This document shows, piece after piece, positions 1-12,500 of a stretch of DNA of 64,000 bases. Within the stretch, counting starts at the first letter, position 1. Each line of letters begins with the position of its first letter. A program made the translations under genes and the position numbers. The stretch is taken from positions 404,969-468,968 of the forward strand of contig CAJINV010000004.1 in assembly GCA_905178155.1 (NCBI GenBank), given 5' to 3'. The notes beneath the pieces were generated by a model. That model worked only from the letters and a program-made list of their open reading frames with translations. It did no database searches and was not told the DNA's origin. Origin of the DNA: Amoebophrya sp. A120. Its lineage: Eukaryota; Sar; Dinophyceae; Syndiniales; Amoebophryaceae.

Positions 1-74
1 GAACTCATGGGTCATGGAAAACCCGCATCACAGATCTTGCATTCTTCCAGACCCAGACATTTTTACATTTGATA
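1..74 (+). mobile_element. Introner-like element, family A, right end only
   Basis: The window opens inside an element. The visible tail carries the family A right terminal repeat (CTTCCAGACCCAGACATTTT, then TACATTTGATA). The next five bases, GGGAA (75-79), would be its downstream target copy. The upstream half lies outside the window. Confidence 0.85.
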
Positions 75-79
75 GGGAA

Positions 80-570
80 CGTGGGAGTGCCAAACACGGT
101 GAAAACCAGCATTCTCACGTCCGTCGTTTACACCATGAACACGAACGAAAATGCGGATTTGTTCTTGGCCGCCTGGCCGAACAACACGGACATCAAGGCG
201 AGCGACCCCTTTCTCGCGCCGGCGCTGCAGGCCGAGCGCGCAGCCTACTTGTCGACGCTGGGCGACGCCTTGCTGAATGCGCTGATCGACAACGACCTGG
301 CCCCAGACTCCGCCACCGACGACGTGACGGGCGGCCCGGGCTACGGCTACCTGGTGAACAGCATCGTCGGGATGGAGCAGCTCACGGGGCTGCGGGCGCA
401 GACGCCCGGGGACTTCGAAAAAATACTGAAATTCTCCCTCTACCTAGCATACGGCACCGACCCGAAGACGCACTTGCTCGCGAACGCCAAGTTCAAGCAG
501 GTGTGTACGGAAACCGTGCAGGAATTCATGGAGAAGATTCTCCAGGACAGCACCGCGAACCAGGGCGCGG
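80..570 (+). CDS. Exon 1 of the giant repeat gene
   Basis: Encodes about 164 residues of a divergent unit. An AAWPNN motif near residue 33 marks the position where later units carry a Trp-Ser/Pro turn. A helical stretch and a beta-rich segment (KILKFSLYLAYG) follow. There is no Thr linker. The frame is open from the left edge, so the true gene start lies upstream. Confidence 0.75.
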
Positions 571-3500
571 TACCCTGAGAAAAAACGTCCCCACACTATA
601 ACGTCAAGATGGGGATCTCGCAACACAAATCGAGAAGTTTTGGGAGTCAAGCATGACAAGTTCCTCTCTGTATTGTAGTGCAGTTTAGCAAGTACAGCCG
701 CAACACAAATCCATCTAGTCATCCTGTTTACGGCATCACAAAGCCCAGAACACGATTGAAAAATGCCTTTCATGGGGATGCGCATTACAAATCTTCCTGT
801 AACTGCGAATCTGCATGACAAGTGTGGAGTGAGGACGTTTTTACTCAGCATACGCGAAACTGGAAATGCGGGATTTGGACTTGACGATCAACGGAACTTC
901 CCAGACGACCATGACCCCCGCAGTCGGCAGTGCGACTTCCAAGCCCGCCTTGCAGGTTACGGTTCAGGCGATCGTGAAATTCGTAGTCGTGCCCTACAAT
1001 AACCTCCCCCCGCTGATGGACGTCTGGCCGAACAACAAGGGCCTGACGGTGATATCAAATGCAAAAATGTCTGGGTCTGGAAGATCTTTAGATTTGTCAT
1101 GCATATTTTCCATGACCCATGATGTCTGTGATGCATACTGTAGCATCACAGGTTTTTAGAGCGCTTTGTGATACCTCTACCGCATGACAAATGCCCTCTC
1201 CGCGTAGCACAAACTGGAGCCCTCTCGCTGGTCGTGCAATACAATTTTTTTCAAAATCCAGAGACAGCATTACAAGTTTAGAATGTTCCAGGCCCAGACA
1301 TTTTTGCATTTGATAGGTGAAGCAGCAGGCTTATTTGAAGCAGCTCTTTTCCGCGAAATTTACCCTGCTGATGGGCCCGTTGGACGAAACCGCGGCGGGC
1401 ACGGCGGTCCCCGTGGCCGGGGTCACGGGGGTTTCCGGGTTGGCCGACAGCTTCGTTCCGGCCATCGGGGGTGCGAACCCCCCGCCGGGCGCGAACAAAA
1501 CGGGCAGTGTTCTGGGCAACATTGTGGCCGTCGACCAGGCGGCGAATGTACCGAAGGAAACGACCACGACGACCACAACCACGACGGTGGAAGTACAATA
1601 TCCCGAGTAAAAGCGTCCCCATAGTACCAGAGTCAAGATGGGAAATGTGCTAGACAAATCGGCAAACTTTGGCTGTTTCGCATGACAAGTTCGCCCTCGT
1701 AGTGTATTGATCCTGTTTAGCTAGTTCAGCAGCATCTGCATCGCAGATCTATCCTATCATGCCATTTCTAGCATCACAAATCTCAGAACACGACTAGAAA
1801 AAGCTTCTCATGGGGCTTCGCATGAGAATTTTTTTTGGCATGCAGATCTGCATCACAACTCTGGGGTGGGGACGATTTTACATAGGATATACAAAGGACG
1901 AACATCACCCGCGTGTTCAACGTGGACTTACTAATCCCGCGCGACGTGACCAACGTGCCAAAGTTCGAGTCCGATCCGGACCTGCGGATGGCGATCCACA
2001 AGACCTACCAGGGGTATTTGAGCCTGATCGGCATCAAATTCGCGCGGTTAATCTTCTACCCGAACGTGATGGATCTGGTTGCCATTGCCAACACAGATTT
2101 CGTGAACCCGGTGGACGGAACCACGGTGAGCAAACTGACCCTGACCTGCCGCCCACTCGTGTCCGTGCCCAACGACGAAGTTGCGGACTTCTACCAAAAG
2201 TACTCGGTCGATCTGCTCGATCCGGCGCAAGAGGCGGCGATTCGAGATTTGCTGAAGGCGATATCCAAGAAAAAAACATTGTAGGTGTAACTTTTTTGGA
2301 GGAACAGCATTACAAATTTGTCTGGCATGACAGCAAAAACCTGGTGTCATGCGCAGATGGTACGTGAAAACGCCCTTTAACGGAACCTACAAAGCACGCC
2401 AAGCATGACACACGCTATCGTATTGCATGTTGTGCATCACAAATTTACACTAACAACGTTTTTTTCTTGGATAGGCGAACATCCAGCTGTACAACCCGGC
2501 GGATGTCATCGATGTGGCGGACGTCCAGTCGCAGCTGTCGCCGACCACGACGTATCAACTGCAAATATGTCTGGGTCTGGAACTCTGGAAGTTGTCATGC
2601 TAAATCTGAATCATGCAAAAATCTGTGTTGCATGATTACCAAATGGTGTCCATTTTTGATCAAGTTGAGAGGCAGTTTCTCATGCAGGATAGGCATGAGA
2701 AGGATCTCGCGGAATCTGTCGTGGTAGGTCCTCCATTGCAGATCATGTGGGTCATGGAAAACCTGCATGACAAGTCTAGCAATCTTTCAGACCCACCAGA
2801 AATTTTTGCAGTTGATACGACGACGACCACGACGACCCTCCCGCCCGTGCAGGTGGAGAAGGTGTTCAGTTTGGAGATTCTGGTCATATCAAATGCAAAA
2901 GTGTCTGGGTCTGTAAGAGTGCAAACTTGTGATGCTGCATTTGGATTCCAAAAAAATCTGTATTGCATAAGCAGCAAAGGGAATGCACTTTTGGCTACGC
3001 CGCGAGGGCATTTGTCATGCGGAATAGGCATCGCAAAGCCCTCAAAAAGTCTGTGATGCTACTAGGGCATGCATCACAGACATCATGGCCCATACAAAAC
3101 GTGCATGACAAGTCTCAGAAATTTCCAGACCCAGACACTTTTACATTTGATAGGTCAACCCGCAAGTCGATGTGACGGAAGAGGCGCTCTTCGGCTCGGC
3201 CGGGGCGTCGACGTACCTGGGAGAAAAGCTGCGCCAAGCGGTCAACCAGACGTTCCAAAACTACACGGCGACGGAAATTTTGATGAATCTGGCCGACGTG
3301 GCGATTCCGGAAATCAGCTTTTCCGTCATGGACACCAGGACCACGGTTTTGTCGGGAAGCAACGTCACGGCAACGGTCGTCGTGAAGCAGGTGCAGTTGG
3401 AAGCGTATCCTGCGCAAAAGTATCGTACTTTCGTAGTAATTGCAGTCATGCATGACAAGTTGTCCTTTTAAGGTAATCCAGCATCACAAATTCCACTTTT

Positions 3501-6500
3501 CAAATTGAAAAAGTTTGTGATGCAATTTACACAAGTTGGATACTTTTGCAATGCATAAAGCGCGTGTAGAGCTCGTTTTCCTGAAGGGTGCCCCCCAGGC
3601 AAGCGAGTTTGACAAAGTCTGGCCCGCGGCCACCGAGCTGCCGCCGGACCAAAATGGGTTGGTGGAAGAGATTTTCGGGAACGAGCTGCAGAACGTCGGG
3701 CTGGTGAGCCCGAGTGTGATTCACAGTGTGGCGACCGGCGAGACCAATCCGGCGGCGGCCAACGTGACCATGCAGCAGCAGCTGCAGAACTCGCCGGTGT
3801 TTCAACTGATCACGCTTGAGGGTAACGCGGAGTCCGAAACTACGACCACCACAACCACCACCCCGGTCTATGAGCGGGAGTTCAATTTAGAAGTGAAGGT
3901 CTCCCCGGACGCGGACCTCGACCTTGTCGCGGAACAGATGCTGGCCGCCGCGAACGACACCGCACAGGCGTTCCTCGAGCAGGTGTTCGGGCCCCAGGCG
4001 GTGACCAGTGGGTTAATTGATCAACTGGTGACCACTTTGGTCGTCGCCACGAACTTGCCGGTCGTCGACCCCGTCACAAACGCGACGGTGAGCGAATTGA
4101 TTCTGAAGGCAATTATGTCCTTCTCCATCGCCAACGAAACGACCACCACGAACGCAAACGGCGTCCTGACCACGGAGCCGGTGAACTTGACGTCCCTTAT
4201 GGTGTTCTCAGCTGTTACATTCTCAGCTGTTACATGATTTGTCATGCAAAAATACCATCATCATCCAGGCGATTAAGCTGCTTCGCATGACAAATCTGCC
4301 TAGGGCTAAACAGCGCCTAAATCTGTGCGGTATTTGTAATGCTACAGGCGCAACGGCAACCTCCCTGCTTTGACTTTTGCCGTTCTTGCATCACAAATTC
4401 ATGTAGCAGTTGTTGAGAGTGTAGCAGTTGAGAGCGCCATATCCCTCCTCGACACATTCGAGGCCGCTTGGTCGGAGGAGAAGGATTTGAAACCCGCGCA
4501 GAACGTATCAAATGTAAAAATGTCTGGGTCTGGAAGAATGCAACTTGTGATGCTGCGTTTCGATGACTAAAAAATTTGTGTTGCATGAGCAGCAAACAGA
4601 GTCTAATTTTTGCTACGCGGAGAGGGCATTTGTCATGCGGAATGGGCATCAAGAATCCCTCAAAAAACCTGTGATGCTAGGGCATGCATTACAGGCATCA
4701 TGGGTCATGAGAAATATGCATGACAAGTCTTGCATTCTTCCAGACCCAGACACTTTTACATTTGATAGAACGCGTTCCTGCTGGACCACCTGAAAGATTT
4801 GGTGGACAAGAACTACTTCCTACAGCAGAACGGGTTTCAAGACCTCGGTGCGGTGACTGGGACTGTGATGTCGACGACCACGACCACCACGACGACCTTG
4901 CAGCCCCCGGAGCCCACGCTAATCCGCGTGTTCGACATCGGCATGTTCTTGGACGACAATGTCGTCGGCGGCAATTTGACCGCCTTTCTACAGAAGCCCA
5001 ACTCGACGCTCAAGCTGGCGATGGCCCAGTCGCTGAAAGCGTTCCTCGAGGCGCTGGGGGTTGCGGGCATTGAGGACGAGTCGGAGCCGGGGGAAATGCC
5101 GGATTTCTTGCGCGATTTGGTGATCGAAGTCGATCCGTCGACAACTTTGAACCAAGGAACAGGTGTGTACGATGCGAAGTTAAGGATTGTTGCCTACATG
5201 GACATCTCGCCGCCGTCGGCGAGCAACCAGGTGGACGCAGTCTACCCCGAGGATCCGACTACGTTGGATGTGGCCCAGGCCGCGACGATCCAGGCTATCT
5301 TTCCGCAGACGTTGGTGTCCTCTTTGTCGCAAAACAACTTACTCAACAACGTGGTTGTACCGAACCCGGCCAGTCCCACGACCAGCGTCGGTGTGGGGAC
5401 CATGGCCCTGGCGCAGGTCGACCCTGCTTACGTTACCACCACTACGACCACCAGTCCGCCGCCGAGCTTGTATGGAAGTGTCAGGATTGAAATCGACAAA
5501 GTTGAAATGGTTTGTCATGCATAAAATGGATGCCTGTTGAAACCCAGCTTCCAAGTGGCGCATGACAAATTTGGGTAGAGCCGGAACTCAGTTTGTCGTG
5601 CTGTTTGGGTAAGGAACACGCGCTTTGTCATGCTACTTTAGTAGCTCAGTTTCTACCCCTCAACAGGCTTACAATCTGCCTCACTTGCCCACTCTGCAAG
5701 GCAGGCACTTTGTCGGCTGCATTTTATGCATGGCAAATCATTTCAACTTTGTCGATTTCGATCCTGACACATCCATAGCTTGATCCGCGGCTTCAACACG
5801 GAGCTGGCGATCGCTGATGGCATTGATCAAGATTTCATTCTATCAAATGTAAAAATGTCTGGGTCTGGAAGATTCTAAACTTGTAATGCTGTCTCTGGAT
5901 TCTAAAAAAATTTGTATTGCATGACCAGCAAAAGGAATCCAGTTTGTGCTACGTGGAGAGGGCATTTCTCATGCGTTAAAGGCATCGCAAAGTCCTCTAA
6001 AAATCTGTGATGCTAGGGCATGCATCACAGACGTTATGGATCATTCAAAATATGCATGACAAACCTGGCAATGTTCCCGACCCAGACATTTTTGCAGTTG
6101 ATACATTCTCGCAAACCCGCTACTGCAGAACGCAGTGAATCGAACGATTTTGGAGTACATCAACACCATTCTGCAGGCGAGCGGCGACAGCGTGATCAAC
6201 AGCCTGTCCGCGTCGCAGTACGTCGTGACCGATATCGAGTTGGAGATTCTGGCAAACAACGCTATCCAGGAAAAAACACCCATCTTCCCCATCCAATTTG
6301 TCGTGCAAAACATGCATAGTGATAGTGTCCAGTGTTTGTCATGCAAAAAACGGCTAAAGATGGTTGTTTTTCCTCTGGATAAACGCGGGGACCACCACAT
6401 TGCTCCCCGACGGCACGATCTCCAACACGGCGATCAACGTGCAGGAGCTGATCATCCAGATCAAGTGCCTGATCACGGCTCTGAAACAGCCGGCCGGCGC

Positions 6501-9500
6501 TCCGTTGTCGCAGACGGACATGTTAGATCTGCTGTCCATTGTCTACCCCGCGAGCCAGTTGAGCCCGGACCAGAACGACGATTTAGAATCCTTGTTCGAA
6601 GACGACCTGTATGCATTGCAAAAGTATCGTATTCGTATAAATGCAATACAAGTTTCTGCAGCATGAGAAATAAAATTTGTAATGCAGATTTAGCTTAAGA
6701 AAGGGATTTGTAATGCATGATTGCAATACGAATACGATACTTTTGCACAGGATAACCTGGTGGTGATCAACAAGATGCTATTGCAAGGAAAAATCCCCCC
6801 TCCCGCTCCCCATATCGAAAACAAAATTTGCGATGCTGTATCTGAGTACACAAATCGATTTGTATTGCTAGAAGGCCAAGACCCGCAGTTGTTGCCTCGT
6901 TTGCAGGCAGTTTGTTATGCTGTTTCCCACTTCGATCTGCCTCCTGTTATGCTGAAGATGCAAGGCTTTCCCACGCCACCCAGCACTACGACTACACTCC
7001 GCATCTTTCGCCTTCTAGCATGACAAATCTGATTTGTGGCCACAATTCTGCATCACAGATTGCCGTTTTGATATGGGGAGGGGGGATTTTTCTTCTTGAT
7101 AGATGCCCAACGTTTTAGGGGTAAACAGCATTCAATCCGTGGCTGCCAGCACGTTGCAGCCGACCACGTTGACGACGACTACAACGGTAACCGAGACGAA
7201 ACCCATCGCGGTTGGAGTTCCGGAAAGAGCGTTCGACATTTTCTTTGTGGTAAACCCGATGGCGGACGTAGATACGTTGTTAAACAGTTTGGATTTCCAA
7301 GACGCGTTGAATAACACGGTGATTCAATTTGGCAATTACTTGACCCAAGCGGGCGTGTTTTTGAAAGAAGCCAGTCGGCAGTTGGAAAGCGGGGACATGC
7401 TCCGCTCGTTTCTCCTTGGGGATGACCCGCAGTCGGAAAATAAAGCCGCGCAAGATGAAAATTCTGGCTGGACAACTTCTAGAGATTCTTCATCCACCTC
7501 TCCGGATCAAGTTCAAGAGATGGACACCACGACCGGCAATAATTATGACGATTTCCTGGCCGAAGAGTACGCGGAACACGACCACCGGACGTTGCTGTTC
7601 TTGCAAACTTCGGCGGCCACCGCTGCTGCTTCAAGTTCTACTTCTTCCCAGATGAACCAGCGCGCGATGCAACTTATGTCCGAGGGCGCGTCCGCTATCA
7701 AATGTAAAAATGTCTGGGTCTGGAACAAGAATGCGAATTTGTCATGCATATTTTGCATGCCCCAAGAGGTCTGCAATGCAGGACTTAGCATGACAGGTTC
7801 TGTGAACTCTCTATCATGTCTATCCCGCATGACAAACTGCCGCTACACTTGTTCAAACGTGGACGCCTTGTGGTAATCATGCAACACAAATTTCTGTACT
7901 ATCCAGACTTAGCATGACAAGTTCCAACCTACCAGACCCAGACATTTTTACAATCCATATCCGCCCGCGCGATGCTGTTCTCCCTGTACCGCCGAAGCCA
8001 CCGCTTCGTCCGCGACAAAAGTATAACCATCGGATATCGCACGAAAAAAGTGTTTCACTGTAAGGATTTTGCAAGTTTTGCATCACAAGTTTGTTCTACA
8101 TCACAAAGAAATTTTGCCATGCGACATTCCTAAGGGAAAACACAGCTAAAAGTCTACTGTCATTGATGTGTAGCAAGACAAATACTTGTCAGATACATTT
8201 TCTACTGCATATACAAGTTTACAGTGAAACAGTTTTTTCTTGCGATATCGGAGCGTACGAGATCGATATCCAGAAATGGAGTGTGCAGGAGGACGTCACG
8301 CAGGCAGACACCGGCGAGCAGGCGACTGAAGTTGCTGCGAATATCACGACGAAATTAACGGATAAAACCGCGAAGGACTGGCCCGAGGGGGAGTTGAATC
8401 GCACTTTGAACGCAGCGCTGCTGCAATATTTAAATGACAACTTGCTGAATGTGACGGTGGAGTTGAATCCCGTAAACTACGCGACTGTTTACGGGATAAA
8501 CATCACGGAGGATGAAAATGGAACAGCGACAAATTTGCCAAACATCACGACGATCAACGGTACCACCTACATCATGTTCGCAAACGGCACAAACATCACC
8601 ACGAACGAAACGACAGCCACGGTCGTATTCTGAGTAAAAACGTTCACACCCCAGACCCAGAGTTGTCATGCAATTCTGCATGCCAAAAAAGTTTCTCATG
8701 CGGAGCGGCCCTATGAGAAGCATTTTCTATTCGTGTTTTGGGATTTGTGATGCTAGGATCAGCATGCTATGCTAGATCTGTGATGCTTCTGAGCTAGCTA
8801 AACAGGATCACATTACGAGGACAAACTTGTCATGCCAAACAACCAAAGCGGTGTGATTTGTCTAGCAGATTTCCCATCTTGAATCTGGTGTGGGGACGTT
8901 TTTACTCAGGATAGGTCGCCGCGGTCTCCGCCGTTGGCTCCGTGTCCGGTACGCAGGTTGTCACGACCACCACAACTACGACCACGACTTTGGAACTCGG
9001 GTCCATTTATGCAATTCAAATTTTCTGTACATGTACAAAATGCATTACAAATTTCGCCAACTAAAAAGGAAGCAACTTGTCATGCTGGAGAGGTTTGAAG
9101 GAAAAGTTTGTCATGCGGAAGCCACATTGGAATTAGTATGAACGTCGTGTACGGAAAATTTACTATGGATACCATTGTCCGAAGGTTTACACTCCAGTCC
9201 GTCTTCGAGGATGGGGTGGAACCGGATAATTTTGTGGAAAATCTGGATTTCCAAAACGTTTTGAAAACCGCGCTGCTGACTTTCATGGAGGACACTCTCG
9301 GGCTAGACTTCCTCACCGAGGGAGACATTCCGGACTTCAAAATCTCCATCCTGACCACCACGGACGTCGCGTCTGGTGGGAAACAGGTGAAAATCATGGT
9401 CGACTTCACTGTCACGACGGTTTTGCAAAACCTCCCGACCTTGGACGCCGGGTTCCCGCCCACGCAGCTGGGTGCGCTGGAAAATCAGAATTTATTTGAT

Positions 9501-12500
9501 GAGTTCGAGAAGGCACTAAATCAGGATATCTCCGTGCAGCAGTCTGTCGCCAAATTTGAGGAGAGCGGAACCGGATTGCAGGACGCGCCGCCGACGACCA
9601 CGAGCAGCACCACCAGCACGACCACGGTTCCCTACATGCCCAGAGCGTTCCTCGTGAACATCACGTGCGATTTGGATAACCTCGACACGCCTTTGCCCGG
9701 CGGCTTAAACTCCGCCCAGGCCCTGGCGAAGTACGGACCCTTTCAGGATGCCATGCGCGCGGCGTCGTTCCAGTTTTTGACCCGGAATGGAAATCCCTGG
9801 AACTACGGACTGGACATCATCCAGAATTTACAAGTTCTGGCGACGCATATCCTACGTAAAAACTTCCCCACACCATAGTCAAGATGGGAAATCCACAACA
9901 CAAATCTCCAAGTTTTGGCAGTTCTGCATGACAAGTTTCCATCTGCAGTCTAGTGCTGGTTAGCAAAGAAAGCCGCATGAGAAAGCCATTTACTCATGCT
10001 GTTTATAGCATTACAAATTCCAAACCACGACTGAAAATGCCTTTCAAGGAGATGCGCATTACAAATGTTCCTGTCATTGCGCATTTGCTTGACTAGTCTG
10101 GCTCTGGGGTGGGCACGTTTTTACACAGGATAACGCAGGTCACGCCGAGCGGGAGCAACGTAGTGACCTTGATGGAAACGGGACGGAAGATGGAATTTGT
10201 TGCCAAGGAGCACAGGCAAACCCAAACGCACCATGCCACCAGGAAGCAACATCGTGGTCTTCACGCCAAACAGAAGAAGGTTCGGGGTGGGAATAAAAAC
10301 TTGCACCGTAAGGGCCCGAACGGGGAAGATGTTGACACAAGCTTGGTTTCGTCTGCCTTCCGGAAGCTGTATGACATGATCATGATGAGTGGCAAGGACG
10401 AGCAGGCTAACGAGGACAAAGCAACTACTGCTACTGCTGCTGATGAAGCAGACAACGAGGCCGATGAAGATCTTGATGACGAGAATGAGGACGTCAAATT
10501 TGCCAAGGTTTCCTTCCTCGAGGACCAGAAAAACGCGTCTGCAGCGAACGCGACCACTCCAAGCGGGCCACAGGAATACGAGTTCGCGGTGAGCCTGGTA
10601 CTGGATGTGGACGACAACGCGGACGTGGCCTCGGTCCGCGTGGCCTGGCCGGCGGGTGATTTGAGCTACGCGCAGACCTTGAATTTGAAAACGCTCCTGT
10701 ACAACACCATGCAGCAGGACGCCGCGTTCACTGTCACCGACCCGGTAACCGAGACCACTACCTCCGCCTTGACGGTGGAAGCGACGACGTCCAGCATTCC
10801 CCCGGCCACAACCACGACGACTACCACGACCACGACACTGCCGCCGCTGCCGAGCATCGACCGGGAGACGGAGCTCAGTGTGTTCGTCGCACTGGGGACG
10901 GATCTGGACGCCTTGCTGTCCAAGGACAACGAGTTGTTCAATGTCGCCGTGAAAAAGGCGCTGGTGAACTGGCTCCGGGCCAAGGGTATCATCGGGTTGG
11001 CGACTACGGACATTCCGGAGTTGGTGCTTCACAAATCCTCGGAAAAGGACGACGCTACCTACAACGGAGAGACCGTGATCGAGCTGCTCATCCACATCAT
11101 GCTCACCGTGGAAACCACCTCCGGAAAGCTCGCGGCTATCGCGAATGTGTGGAACACTGGGAACTTCACCACCACCGAAATCGACGCGTTGACGCAGTCC
11201 ATGGAAAACTCCCTGACCGCCGCCGCGGTAGCGGGTATCAAGGGCACCCAGGGCTGCGTCCCGATTCCCGCCCCCACGACGACAACGACCACGACGACGA
11301 GCACTACCACGACGACCACAACCAGCACGTCGACGACCACCACGACCACCGTCTTGCCCTCTTTCGTCCGTGCGTTCGTTCTGGACTTGGACATCCCGGC
11401 CGGGACGAATGTGACCGATCTCGCGGAGAGTCCGGCGCTGCAAGCGGCGATCAAATCCGCGGTGTTCAATTGGCTCGTGTCCGGCGGAATCGCCCTAACC
11501 ATTAACAACATTGCGGAGATTTTGATCTCCTATCAAGACGACAGCGGAACGTTGCTGCAGCTCGGCGCCCACGGGTCGACGTCAATAAAGACCGTGAACA
11601 CGCTGGACAGCAAGTTGATGGCGAAAGAGTCCGGCGGGACTTCGTTACGCGGTATGCTAAGTCTCGGCGACGCGATTCACTACGGAAAGTTGGGGTACAA
11701 GGAAGCGATGGCCTTCGCGGAGAAAGAGAAGCAGAAGAAAGAACTAGTGGAGGCCAAATTTGCGGAGTACCGGCGGCATTTGGCAGTATGCAATACAAAT
11801 ATGTCTGGGTCTGGAAGGATGCAAACTTGTGATGTGCATTTTACAACACATGAAAAATCTCTCATGCATAGGCAGCAGAAGTTTCCCATTGTTTCTCACA
11901 AAAATGGGGGACTTGTCATCCGGATTCGGCATCGCGGAACATTCTTGAAACCTGTGATGCTAGAGCTTCCATGCCAGACCTTCTGTGTCATGCACAAACA
12001 GCGTGACTCTTGCAGCTCCAGACGTATTTGCATTTGATAGGCGGAGGAGCAAAGCAAGAAAAACGCAGCCAGTTTCTATGTCTCCGTGACCATCCAACTT
12101 CCCCCGTCGCAAGTGTCCAACTTTGAAAGCTATTGGGCGCCCAGCGGCTTGACGGCGAGCTCTGCGGGGATCGCGAGTCTCTCTACCGCTCTCGTCACCG
12201 CGGTTTCGCAGCAGGCGAGCTTGGCTTCGATCGTGACGGTCACGGGGATCGAACCGAAAGAGGTGACCACAACGACCACCACCACGACGACGACCACGCT
12301 GCAGACTCTGATCCGCAAGTTCTCCATGGAGTTTACCACAAGTCCGTCGAACGACGCGCAGGCGAATGACACAACGACTGATCCGGTGATGATTGCCGCG
12401 ATGGATAAGGCCGTGTTGAGCTTTATCCGGGATTCCTTAGGTGTGACAGACATCCAGGAGGACAACATTGTCTCCCTTGCCATGACGGTGGAGAACCCGG

